Below, in pieces: positions 32,600 to 40,836 of a DNA stretch of 64,000 nt. The DNA is taken from assembly GCA_965222995.1 (NCBI GenBank), contig OZ244977.1, positions 1,984,001-2,048,000 of the forward strand, given 5' to 3'. Each line of letters starts with the position of its first letter. The stretch's first letter is position 1. Below the pieces are notes generated by a model that did not search any database, was not told the origin of the DNA, and saw only the letters and a list, made by a program, of their open reading frames with translations. Source of the stretch: SB11 sp965222995. Its GTDB lineage: Bacteria > Bacteroidota > Bacteroidia > UBA8524. The position numbers were made by a program, and so were the translations under genes.

Positions 32600-33501
32600 T
32601 TGAAAGTCTGACGGGGGTTTTAAATACCGGGTTTGTCAGTTCATGGGTGAAGTCGGTTTGTGATGAAGATTGGGAGGTGATTGAACGTCCTGCCGCTTTT
32701 TTCGTGCGTAATCGTCAGGAGGATGCACATAAGGTTCAACGGGTGATTGTTTTACCGCCCAAAGGGTATACTGCTAATTCTTTTAACCAGACCAATTCCC
32801 ACGATGAGGCTTTACAGGCTACTATCCAAATTAAAGGAGCGGTGCGTAGCGGTAAAAAGGGTTTCAGCAAACTGAAAAACTGCCTTTTACTGGCTGCTTT
32901 TAATACAAAAAGCGGGGTCAGTGATTTGAATGTGCCTTACCTTACTTTTGATTTGAAGGATACGCCAAACTTATCTGCTTCTTTTCATTCTGCGGGTACT
33001 CCTCCTTTTTCTGTGGTGAAGCCTGACGGGTTTGGTTTTTATCACAACCTGATTAATGTTTCTGACGATTGGTTGGTGCTGAAATTAAATAAAAGGCTTC
33101 GACCACAAAAGGGTGTTGAGTTAACCGGTGTTTTAAAGGGTATACCCTCAACTGCTGTTGAAAGTCTGACCCAATTATATGAAGGCATTGTAACTTATGG
33201 GGATGAGGTGTTTATGAAGCTGCCAGATGTGGTTGATGAAGTAATTAAATTAGCTCCTGAAATTTCCTTACCTGCATTGGGGGAAATGCTCTATGCTTAT
33301 GATACGGGAAGGCATGAAGCATGCTCTTCTTTTGCAATGATATTAAAGGTCGGGAAACTACATTATAAAACTACTTTAGACTATTTGAATGGGGCTGCTG
33401 ATACTGGTATTATTCCATCCTATTACGCGCAACAGCTCATGGATAAGCTGAACCGTTGGCACAATCTTCACAAAAACCCATATAATCTTAATTTCGAGTA
33501 A
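32596..33501 (+). CDS. Hypothetical protein coupled to an HTH regulator, 301 aa
   Basis: A soluble alpha/beta protein without a recognised family. It has no signal peptide, no membrane segment and no obvious catalytic motif. Its start overlaps the stop of the XRE/TrmB-like gene (ATGA), so the two are translationally coupled and probably act together, for example as regulator plus effector. A hairpin follows nine bases after its stop. Confidence 0.65.
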   Translation: MIESLTGVLNTGFVSSWVKSVCDEDWEVIERPAAFFVRNRQEDAHKVQRVIVLPPKGYTANSFNQTNSHDEALQATIQIKGAVRSGKKGFSKLKNCLLLAAFNTKSGVSDLNVPYLTFDLKDTPNLSASFHSAGTPPFSVVKPDGFGFYHNLINVSDDWLVLKLNKRLRPQKGVELTGVLKGIPSTAVESLTQLYEGIVTYGDEVFMKLPDVVDEVIKLAPEISLPALGEMLYAYDTGRHEACSSFAMILKVGKLHYKTTLDYLNGAADTGIIPSYYAQQLMDKLNRWHNLHKNPYNLNFE

Positions 33502-33509
33502 GGAAAACA

Positions 33510-33530
33510 CGGCAATTTTGTAAATTGCCG
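33510..33530 (+). promoter_or_regulatory. Hairpin two bases before a start codon
   Basis: CGGCAATTT (33510-33518) and AAATTGCCG (33522-33530) pair perfectly around a 3-base loop TGT, ending two bases ahead of the ATG at 33533. It could end the upstream transcript, although it lacks a T-run, or hide the start of the excisionase-like gene. Confidence 0.5.
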
Positions 33531-33532
33531 CC

Positions 33533-33802
33533 ATGAATGTCATTTGCCTGGAAGAGCCTGCTTTCTATGAACTGGTCGAAACTGTGGTTGCCCGATTGAA
33601 AAATGAGCAGATCAGCCTACCGGAAAAATGGATTGGAACGGAAGAGGCTATGGGTATTTTAAATATCAAATCCAAGACGACCTTACAAAACCTAAGAGAC
33701 TCAGGAAAAATAAGGTTTTCACAGCCTCAGAAAAAAATCATTGTTTACGACAGGGACTCTATTGAAAGTTATCTGGAACACCATGCAAAAGACACTTTTT
33801 AA
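33533..33802 (+). CDS. Excisionase-like HTH_17 protein, 89 aa
   Basis: After an N-terminal helix (FYELVETVVARLKNE) there is a MerR/HTH_17-type DNA-binding domain (WIGTEEAMGILNIKSKTTLQNLRDSGKIRF...DRDSIESYLEHH). Proteins of this size and form are very common beside integrases and mobilization genes in Bacteroidota and act as excisionases or small regulators. It is followed after two bases by the 89-residue gene at 33805. Confidence 0.85.
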   Translation: MNVICLEEPAFYELVETVVARLKNEQISLPEKWIGTEEAMGILNIKSKTTLQNLRDSGKIRFSQPQKKIIVYDRDSIESYLEHHAKDTF

Positions 33803-33804
33803 CT

Positions 33805-34074
33805 ATGGATGAAAGTAAGTATATCGAGAAATTCAATGAAGGCTACTTGTTGGCGAAACATCATCCTGAGTTAGCTCAATCCGTTCTTAAAAGTTTAGAA
33901 GGTAAAGAGGATATAATGGCTTTGGGTTTGAGGGACGGTGTTAATGAGTTTGTAATAGAAAGGGACAATAAGGATAAGTTTATGGATATGCATCAAAATT
34001 ATAAAGTGCAGGGAAAAGGGTTGGCTGTGGATAAAGAAAGAGGTAAAGACAAGGATAATTTGGTGAAGGAATGA
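33805..34074 (+). CDS. Hypothetical protein, 89 aa
   Basis: A small, strongly charged helical protein (IEKFNEGYLLAKHHPELAQSVLKSLEG, and a Lys/Asp-rich C-terminus). No family is recognised. It is two bases downstream of the excisionase-like gene, so it is probably co-transcribed. Confidence 0.6.
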   Translation: MDESKYIEKFNEGYLLAKHHPELAQSVLKSLEGKEDIMALGLRDGVNEFVIERDNKDKFMDMHQNYKVQGKGLAVDKERGKDKDNLVKE

Positions 34075-34143
34075 TTTTAATTGACTCTTGGTTCTGCCGC
34101 ATGGTATTTTCATAAAAATTAGCCACTGCAAATGGAGTAGAGG

Positions 34144-34452
34144 ATGACTGTTGATATTGAAAGAATGAAAAGTGGAATTGAAGACCTAAAAAAAATATTA
34201 GAGGAAGCAGAAAAAATCAGAAGCTGGGCACTGACTAATGGTGTATCTGAAAGTGACGATGGCGGACAGTTCTCTGAATCTCTTTACAGGTTAGAAAAAA
34301 TAGTACAGCCTTTTGAAGAGAACAACTGGGATATAAATAAAGTATTCACCATTGCGGCAACTGATGGGAGCCAGGACAATCATTTAGAATTAACAGATGG
34401 TTGGGAGCAAAAGGTAAACAACAGTCTTGAAAAACTAGCCTTAAATTATTAG
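34144..34452 (+). CDS. Hypothetical protein, 102 aa
   Basis: A small acidic helical protein (IERMKSGIEDLKKILEEAEKIRSW near the start). No family is recognised. It follows the previous gene in the same direction and converges on the leftward 402-residue gene. Confidence 0.55.
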   Translation: MTVDIERMKSGIEDLKKILEEAEKIRSWALTNGVSESDDGGQFSESLYRLEKIVQPFEENNWDINKVFTIAATDGSQDNHLELTDGWEQKVNNSLEKLALNY

Positions 34453-34520
34453 GGCTAAGACACTTCCAAACCCAAAGCATTTTGTCTGAGCTTCATTAGG
34501 TTTTCGCAAACTCGACAGCA

Positions 34521-35729
34521 CTATGATAAGCTCAATTCATATTGATATTTGGTATATATCTTTTTGAAAACCTCAAGCTTTGCTTGGGTGTTCTCATAGT
34601 GTTTTTCAGCATAAATTACTTCATTTGATAACTCATTTTCCTTATAGTCTTTTTCAGTTTCCTCAAGTTTATATTCTGAATAATTAACTAAAGTTTCAAT
34701 AGCTTCCTTAATTTTACTTGCCTCTATAAAATGGTTATGAGTATAAGTTCCTTTTTTGGGCTTCAATAAACTTCTTTTTTCTTTGTTGTAAACCTCAAAA
34801 AGATTTTTACTGTTTTCACTCTTTTTATTGATAACCAGTATATCTGGTTTGCAAATGTCATAAACACTATACCTATAATATTCAGAAATAATATACGCCC
34901 CAGAATCTAGGGTAGCCCAATGATAGGCTCTTGGAGGCTGACTAACCAGAAAAAAGCCTGAGTTTTTCAAGTCAAACCTATCGCTTAATAAAAAGATACA
35001 CTTACAAATATGCTCAAACAAGGGAATAGAGCAGTGGTCCAAAACAGAAGCCAAAAGAACCAAATATTTTTTTCGTTGACAGAAATCTTTAAACTGTTTG
35101 TTAGGTTCAAATCGTAAAGGCAAAGCTAAAAACCGGATATACTTAAAGTTGGTTTCACTTATCTTTTGTTCAATTTGTGCATAAAGTTCCGTATGTGCAT
35201 CAAAATATGGGTCTAAATATTCTGGGTCCGTATAATTCTGCTTTTCCAGATAGTCATAAACGATTAAGTTGTTTTTTGCTTTACGAAGTGGCTCTGCAAA
35301 TGCACTTGTGTATGTTTTTATAAATTCCTTTTGGTCTTCTTCTTCATCACTTTTTATATTTAGTTTAAATACCTGTACATCTTTGCCAGAAATATGCCTT
35401 TGACATTGTTCCAGTTCCTCAACCACTACTTGTGCGATAAATTTTTTAGTGGGTATATTAAAAATTGAATGAAGAACCCTCGCCCAATTCATAAAATCTC
35501 TTTTTGCTCTATTGGGTTGACCTATACCCATTTCTTTAGCTTGATTTTCTTCAACAGAAAAGACAATGGAGGAAAGATTACTTAACGTTTTTATCATATC
35601 CTTCCTGTCAGGATAAAATGTTTTTTCCTGCAGCTCACTTGTTCTTTTTTCTATATCGTCTCCTTCCTCGGTGCAGTGATTGATAAATATTTCCCAAATT
35701 GATAGGTTTTGTTCTTGTATGCTATGCAT
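34521..35729 (-). CDS. Orphan AT-rich protein of unknown function, 402 aa
   Basis: A soluble protein, mixed alpha/beta in the middle (about 95-300) with a long charged helical C-terminus (about 325-400). I do not recognise a family or catalytic motif. It is on the strand opposite to the transfer and regulatory genes on either side, is flanked by AT-rich gaps and has AT-rich codons, so it looks like an independent cargo gene. A defence role would fit this kind of slot but is only a guess. Confidence 0.7.
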   Translation of the reverse strand: MHSIQEQNLSIWEIFINHCTEEGDDIEKRTSELQEKTFYPDRKDMIKTLSNLSSIVFSVEENQAKEMGIGQPNRAKRDFMNWARVLHSIFNIPTKKFIAQVVVEELEQCQRHISGKDVQVFKLNIKSDEEEDQKEFIKTYTSAFAEPLRKAKNNLIVYDYLEKQNYTDPEYLDPYFDAHTELYAQIEQKISETNFKYIRFLALPLRFEPNKQFKDFCQRKKYLVLLASVLDHCSIPLFEHICKCIFLLSDRFDLKNSGFFLVSQPPRAYHWATLDSGAYIISEYYRYSVYDICKPDILVINKKSENSKNLFEVYNKEKRSLLKPKKGTYTHNHFIEASKIKEAIETLVNYSEYKLEETEKDYKENELSNEVIYAEKHYENTQAKLEVFKKIYTKYQYELSLS

Positions 35730-36112
35730 TTAAATAGGTATGTAGTTTATATTAAAATTTAACAATTTGATAACATTGAGGGTTTTTATAAAAGGAAGAG
35801 TTAATAGTATTTATTTTTCGCAATTTCCACCTAATCAAAAACACTTATTCCTTCCTCTCAGATTTAAATGGACAACATAACAATATTCAATTTTTAACCC
35901 CTTCAATTTTAATTGGGCAATTATGGAATTTAATTATCACTTATAAAAGTTTAATTTTTTTTTGGCAGGAAAATAACAAATTTGATTTTGCTACTCGTAG
36001 ATTTTTCTTTGGACTTTTAATATTTAATTTCTTTCATATGTGCCTGTATTTCAGTTGTTTGTGATTGAAAAATATATGTGTGAGGTTTGTGTCGTACTAA
36101 CAACAAACCCAT
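35730..36112. other. AT-rich gap of 383 bases with a candidate promoter
   Basis: No ORF. For the rightward transfer genes there is a candidate promoter: TTTG at 35981-35984, then 19 bases, then TTTCTTTG at 36004-36011, a 7/8 match to TAnnTTTG. The rest is AT-rich with runs of T (near 35950-35965). I see no other structure. Confidence 0.4.
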
Positions 36113-37348
36113 ATGAGAAATTTATACTCCGCCTTTAAAAAGATGCTGTCGTCATTATTCAGCACCACAGCATCTCCCCCAAAAAACTCCAATGCTACTG
36201 ACCTAACATCCAAAGCCAAAGAATGGTGCAGAATGGCACTCAACTTAGGGATTGAGGGTAAAAGCCTTGGTAATCTTCTCATTAAGATCACCGGAGCAAA
36301 AGAACAATTAATTTCAGATGAGAATGCTCACTTTGATTCTGAAAAAACTAATCTCAAAAAAACCTTGGAGGAGGTTGATAGGAATTTAAAAGAGCCAATA
36401 CAAGAAAAGACCAAAAAAGCAAAGGCAAAACTTAGCCCAGGTCATGATAAAGATATCCGCGCTCTGGATGAGAAATATTCACCTTTTGACCAACAGCTAA
36501 ACAGGAAGACAAAAAAAGTTCAAGATTGGAAAGTAGCCCTTACCGATTGGGTAGCATCCAACGGTGGGAAACCTGAATCAAAAACATTTTTTGACAAAAA
36601 GCCTGCCAGGGTATTAGGAGTGTTCGCATTATTTGTATTTGAAGCTCCCTTTACTTTTACGGCTTTACAGTCTTATGGTGTTGCCAGCAACATCACCCTG
36701 ATCTTCTTTACATTTACGTTCAGTGCCCTGATTGCACTATGTGCAGATCTTGCCTGCAGGTTTTTATCCGAGCGGCGTAAAAAAGCAGCGATAACAGGAG
36801 CCATAGCAGGGCTTATCGTTTGTTTTGTTGTCATAGGAATTCGTATGAATGCCCCTGAACCAGCCTCACCAACTACAGATGAAATCTATGCTTCGGTTGA
36901 TTTACCCCAATATTCTCCAGAACCTTTTACCGATGCGCCACAAGGAGATGCCCCAGCAACCACCTTTAGTGGTATTGAGCCTGCGCTTAACATTACCACA
37001 CTTATCCTATACCTATTAGGGCTCACCTTCGCCTACCTGACTCACCGTTACCGCCCTTTTTGGAGTTTATCCGAAAAGATAGACAGAGGAGAAATTGAAA
37101 TTGATGATTTACAGCGTCAGCTTCAACAAAAACCAAAAGCCTATGAAGAAGCGGAAAAAGACTTTGAGAAAAAAGTGGAACTCGATGTGCAGGATGAAAT
37201 GGATCGGCTTCAATCTCAGCACGATGAGTATGCACAAAAATTAGAACAACTGGAAATCGACCGTAAACATTCTCTGCAAAAAATCGAGCATCGGTTTCAG
37301 GAGATAATCGCAGATGTCAATGCGGCTTACGAAGAAGGCAAAAGATAA
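36113..37348 (+). CDS. Membrane protein with flanking coiled coils, 411 aa
   Basis: Two long charged helices (about residues 55-115 and 325-405) flank a central membrane region with about four hydrophobic segments (about 165-190, 192-215, 222-245 and 290-310) and a Pro/Thr-rich loop (about 245-285) between the last two. No family is recognised. It is the first gene of the module that continues with the VWA-like lipoprotein, the TraG/VirD4-type ATPase and the relaxase, so a membrane scaffold role in DNA transfer is likely by context. Confidence 0.7.
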   Translation: MRNLYSAFKKMLSSLFSTTASPPKNSNATDLTSKAKEWCRMALNLGIEGKSLGNLLIKITGAKEQLISDENAHFDSEKTNLKKTLEEVDRNLKEPIQEKTKKAKAKLSPGHDKDIRALDEKYSPFDQQLNRKTKKVQDWKVALTDWVASNGGKPESKTFFDKKPARVLGVFALFVFEAPFTFTALQSYGVASNITLIFFTFTFSALIALCADLACRFLSERRKKAAITGAIAGLIVCFVVIGIRMNAPEPASPTTDEIYASVDLPQYSPEPFTDAPQGDAPATTFSGIEPALNITTLILYLLGLTFAYLTHRYRPFWSLSEKIDRGEIEIDDLQRQLQQKPKAYEEAEKDFEKKVELDVQDEMDRLQSQHDEYAQKLEQLEIDRKHSLQKIEHRFQEIIADVNAAYEEGKR

Positions 37349-37382
37349 AATATTTAAAATTTTAACATAAACCATTAATACC

Positions 37383-38156
37383 ATGAGAAACCTCAACACA
37401 AACTTTTTAGCAATAATCCTATTTATAGGGATTATGGCAGTTGGCTTTACCAACTGCTCAAAACAAAAATCTGAGCCTCAAAACAATGTGGAGCTTAGTT
37501 TTATTCTGGAGCAAAGTGGCAGTTCCGCAAGTAACTTTACCACTTTCGACTCCATAGAAAACATAATGCGGACCATAGATGCTGCCATCAGGTTGGATCC
37601 CGATGGTAGTACTGCCGTAGGCTGCAAGGTGCGGATTACCACCATAGGCACTTCTATCCGCCCCAAGGTGTACACCGTCATATTGGCACCAGGCAAGTCA
37701 TGGATGGAAACCACTGATAAATCAAGAAAAGAGGCTATTCAGCGATTCAGGAAACAGGTGTTATCTGTGGTACAGCATATTATGAATACTCCTGCCACTC
37801 AACAACGAAGCCAAGTGTATTTAACCATGTGTCAGGAGCTCAATGCACTGAGCAGAAGCAATTTCGGGACTAATAAGACGTTATATATCCTTTCCGATGG
37901 GCTTCAGTCCGATGGCACTATTGAGTTTATTGACCACGCCGATAATCTGGAACGGTTTAAAAATGCCTTCCCCGAATATAAGAAGCAAATGATGCAACAA
38001 TGTGCTTTACCCGACTTAAGTAATATCAATATTATCATGTCCAATAGCCCCAATCACGTACTGGGTGCATTTATTTTGACTTGCGACCAGTTCTGGAGAG
38101 AGCTAATTCAGGAACACAAGGGCAACCTCATCATTAAGGGCAGTATTACTTCTTAA
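37383..38156 (+). CDS. Lipoprotein with VWA-like domain, 257 aa
   Basis: A lipobox-like end of the signal peptide (GFTNCS, Cys at 25) precedes a domain that opens with ELSFILEQSGSSASN, similar to a VWA first strand with a DxSxS-like loop in which the Asp is replaced, and has a second strand TLYILSDGLQSDG. It may bind partners at the cell envelope. It ends exactly where the following reading frame opens. The VWA assignment is from pattern only. Confidence 0.6.
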   Translation: MRNLNTNFLAIILFIGIMAVGFTNCSKQKSEPQNNVELSFILEQSGSSASNFTTFDSIENIMRTIDAAIRLDPDGSTAVGCKVRITTIGTSIRPKVYTVILAPGKSWMETTDKSRKEAIQRFRKQVLSVVQHIMNTPATQQRSQVYLTMCQELNALSRSNFGTNKTLYILSDGLQSDGTIEFIDHADNLERFKNAFPEYKKQMMQQCALPDLSNINIIMSNSPNHVLGAFILTCDQFWRELIQEHKGNLIIKGSITS

Positions 38157-38221
38157 TGCTTAAACCCTGTCGGGTGGCCGTTCTGCCACCCGACTATTAT
38201 TCACGTAAAATATTATTGATT

Positions 38222-39748
38222 ATGGATTTTTCTTTAAAACAGAAGAAAGGGAACCCTCATGCCGCTTTAGAAAGGGTGATATATACTTTCCCAAATGGAA
38301 AAGATACCCTAACGGAAAGAGAAAGTCATGGCTCCGCCCTTGTACTGGGTGAAATCGGTTCAGGTAAAACCAGTGGCTTTTCTTCTCAATTATTCGATAG
38401 CTATTTAAAATGTGGTTATGGAGGTATTGTGCTTTCAGTGAAGAAAGAAAGCGGTAAACAAATGCTGGAAAAAATCCGGCGCAGCGGACGTAAAGTCATT
38501 CACTTTCATAACGGGAGTAAGCTGGCTTTTAATCCTTTTGAATACGAGTTGCTCCGACAAGGAGACGGCAGCAAAGAGATTAACAACCTGACCAATTTAA
38601 TTGTAATGCTCAGCATTTTACTCTCCAACTTTAAATCAGGCGGCACGGGAGGTAAAAACGAAGACCGTTTCTGGCAGCTGGCGATGGAAAGAATGGTCAA
38701 CAGAGCTATCTCACTTTTGCAGTTAGCTGACCTCTCTGTTACTTTAGACAATATCAACTCCATTGTATCCAACTGCTTTACGGAAGATGATGCCCATAAG
38801 TACAGCGACATCTGGTCTGTTTTGTTGGATGAAAACACCACTGAAGAACGCAAAAAAGAAGTTTTTACCCGATACCGAAAATGGGTGAACTCCAATTTCT
38901 TTTTATATGTTTTTGATAAAGCCAACTCCCGAAAAAACCTCTCGGAGGAAGAGAACTACCAAATGAGACAAGTCGGGGACTATTTCACGGATCAGTTTCC
39001 TAAGCTTGCCTCTAAGACCAAAACCATTGTCTTAGAAACTTTTTACGGCATTACCGAAGCCTGGAACTCTCCGATGTTAAGAAGACATTTTGGCGCAGGC
39101 GTAAGTGAAGAGTTATTGCCTGAGAATACGTATCAGAATGGCGATATAGTATTGGTGGACTTTAGTATCAAAGAGTTTGGAATATCAGGAATCTTTGCCA
39201 ATGCCATATACAAATACATCTGGCAAACGGCTATGGAAAGAAGGACAGTCAGCGAGGAAAGCAACCCCAAAAGCGTATTTCTATGGGTGGATGAGGCGCA
39301 CAGTCTTATCAACCCGAATTACGATAATCTTTTCCAAAGCACTGCCCGTGAATCTATGGTGGCTACCGTATATATCACCCAAACCATCAACTCCCTAATC
39401 GGTGCCTTCGGCAGTGATAATGCAGATAACAAAGCCAAAAGCCTGATTGCCAATTTAGGTCTGAAGGTCTTTTGTGCCAATTCAGACTACGATACCAACG
39501 AGTTTGCCGCTAATATGATAGGTAAACATTTCACCGATACCAATTCCGTTTCGTTTGACCACGAAAAAAATGCTAGGCATTCCTATTCACAAGAATATCA
39601 CTTCAAAGTAGCGCCGGATCATTACAGCTTGCTGAAAACAGGCAGTCCGTCCAATAACTTCAAAGTGGAATCCATCCTTTTTAAAGCAGGCAAACAATGG
39701 GCGGACGGCAGAAACTTTCTGGCGGCTGGATTTGACCAACGCCATTAA
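38222..39748 (+). CDS. TraG/VirD4-type coupling ATPase without membrane domain, 508 aa
   Basis: A conjugative coupling-protein ATPase. Walker A is GEIGSGKT (residues 43-50), Walker B is FLWVDEAH (Asp357-Glu358), and a TxxTQ-like motif follows (YITQTINSLIGAFG). I use ATG 38222, because the 22 codons before it show no conserved sequence. The usual N-terminal membrane helices are missing. The membrane protein encoded next (39769) may supply the anchor. It is flanked by envelope genes and followed by the MOBF relaxase. Confidence 0.85.
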   Translation: MDFSLKQKKGNPHAALERVIYTFPNGKDTLTERESHGSALVLGEIGSGKTSGFSSQLFDSYLKCGYGGIVLSVKKESGKQMLEKIRRSGRKVIHFHNGSKLAFNPFEYELLRQGDGSKEINNLTNLIVMLSILLSNFKSGGTGGKNEDRFWQLAMERMVNRAISLLQLADLSVTLDNINSIVSNCFTEDDAHKYSDIWSVLLDENTTEERKKEVFTRYRKWVNSNFFLYVFDKANSRKNLSEEENYQMRQVGDYFTDQFPKLASKTKTIVLETFYGITEAWNSPMLRRHFGAGVSEELLPENTYQNGDIVLVDFSIKEFGISGIFANAIYKYIWQTAMERRTVSEESNPKSVFLWVDEAHSLINPNYDNLFQSTARESMVATVYITQTINSLIGAFGSDNADNKAKSLIANLGLKVFCANSDYDTNEFAANMIGKHFTDTNSVSFDHEKNARHSYSQEYHFKVAPDHYSLLKTGSPSNNFKVESILFKAGKQWADGRNFLAAGFDQRH

Positions 39749-39768
39749 CCTTAAAATACTTTTCAATT

Positions 39769-40485
39769 ATGATTACACAACCCTCTAACCGACATTTTAA
39801 ACTCAGGGTATTCCCCGATTATGGGGATGCTGCTCTATTACATACCTTTTTCACCACCGACTTTTGGAAAAACCTGCTTATTGAAAATAAGCTGGCAGTT
39901 TTTCAGGTGCTGAAATCTTTTCTCTACTGGAATACTTCCCTGTTCATGAGCATGGGAACAATGCTGTTTCGTTTTAAACACGGACAACGCACCACCGGAT
40001 TTATCCTTTATTTTTCGGTGGTAATAACGCTTATGGTGTTTAACTCCACTCACGTTATTCATTTTCTAAAACCTTTTGCTTATCCGATGGTGATGGTCTT
40101 TCCTTTCTTCAGTGAAGGACAACTTTTCAATTGGGTTTTTACCGATATACACTCTATTCCGCTTTTGGTATTTACAGGGGCTTATTCGGTAATGGGATTC
40201 ATTCAATGCTCCCTTATCTATCTCGGTAAAGGCAACCCTGAACTTACGAAACGCGGTAACTCGTATTTATACGTTTTGCTCTCCAAAGCAGGACTCAAAA
40301 ACGAATTTCCTGTACAGGCATTTTTAGAGCCTTTGCTGCTCTTTTTTGCCTGCCTGTTTTTCTACCTGCAAGGTGATTTTGTGTTTGCTTTTGTTTTGGG
40401 TGCCGCTGCCTTTTCGGTGCTGATTCCTGAAGTTATTGACTATGCACATTCCGAAAAATCAAGATCCATGCACTCGGTGCATTGA
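39769..40485 (+). CDS. Multi-pass membrane protein of the transfer module, 238 aa
   Basis: About five to six hydrophobic segments between residues 35 and 225, with no recognised domain. It starts 20 bases after the coupling ATPase gene, whose product lacks membrane helices. The simplest reading is that this protein is the membrane partner of the ATPase, which is an inference from neighbourhood. Confidence 0.7.
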   Translation: MITQPSNRHFKLRVFPDYGDAALLHTFFTTDFWKNLLIENKLAVFQVLKSFLYWNTSLFMSMGTMLFRFKHGQRTTGFILYFSVVITLMVFNSTHVIHFLKPFAYPMVMVFPFFSEGQLFNWVFTDIHSIPLLVFTGAYSVMGFIQCSLIYLGKGNPELTKRGNSYLYVLLSKAGLKNEFPVQAFLEPLLLFFACLFFYLQGDFVFAFVLGAAAFSVLIPEVIDYAHSEKSRSMHSVH

Positions 40486-40836
40486 GGGTTCAAAATCGAT
40501 GCAGTCAAATGCATTGTTGGGTTCCATAGACGTGATGTCTGTATCGATTTTGTTTCTTCTGAAAATTCCTCTTTGCACCGCTATTGCTTCTTGACTTTAA
40601 GGGTGTTTTAGGATAGGAATATATCCCTAACACGGTTCACTTTTTAACTTTTAATGATTTATGAATTTTATACTTACTTATACCTGTTTATCCCAAAATT
40701 ATCCCCTTTGCTTAAGGATACTTGTGGCTCAAAAAATGAAGTGCGGAGTGCCCCCACAGAGCTATCGCAGCACTTCATTTTTTTGGTGGCTTTTCAATGC
40801 TCGGGGTTTTGTTTTATGCACTGATTTCTTACTGCT
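40486..40836. other. Structured gap before the relaxase, candidate oriT
   Basis: The 351-base gap holds no ORF but several inverted repeats: ATGCAC-TCG-GTGCAT at its left edge; AAAATCGATGCAG (40492-40504) with CTGTATCGATTTT (40539-40551), 12 of 13 paired; AGAC-N5-GTCT between them; and AAAAAATGAAGTGC (40731-40744) with GCACTTCATTTTTT (40770-40783), perfect. MOBF relaxases nick beside such repeats near their own gene. The last repeat could equally be a terminator. Confidence 0.45.

Noticed and set aside
36097..36291. A minus-strand 64-residue frame at the start of the transfer module
   Set aside because: It is antisense to the N-terminus of the coiled-coil membrane protein.
40731..40783. A CRISPR-like or phage repeat before the relaxase
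   Set aside because: It is a single hairpin. No evenly spaced direct repeats exist anywhere in the window.
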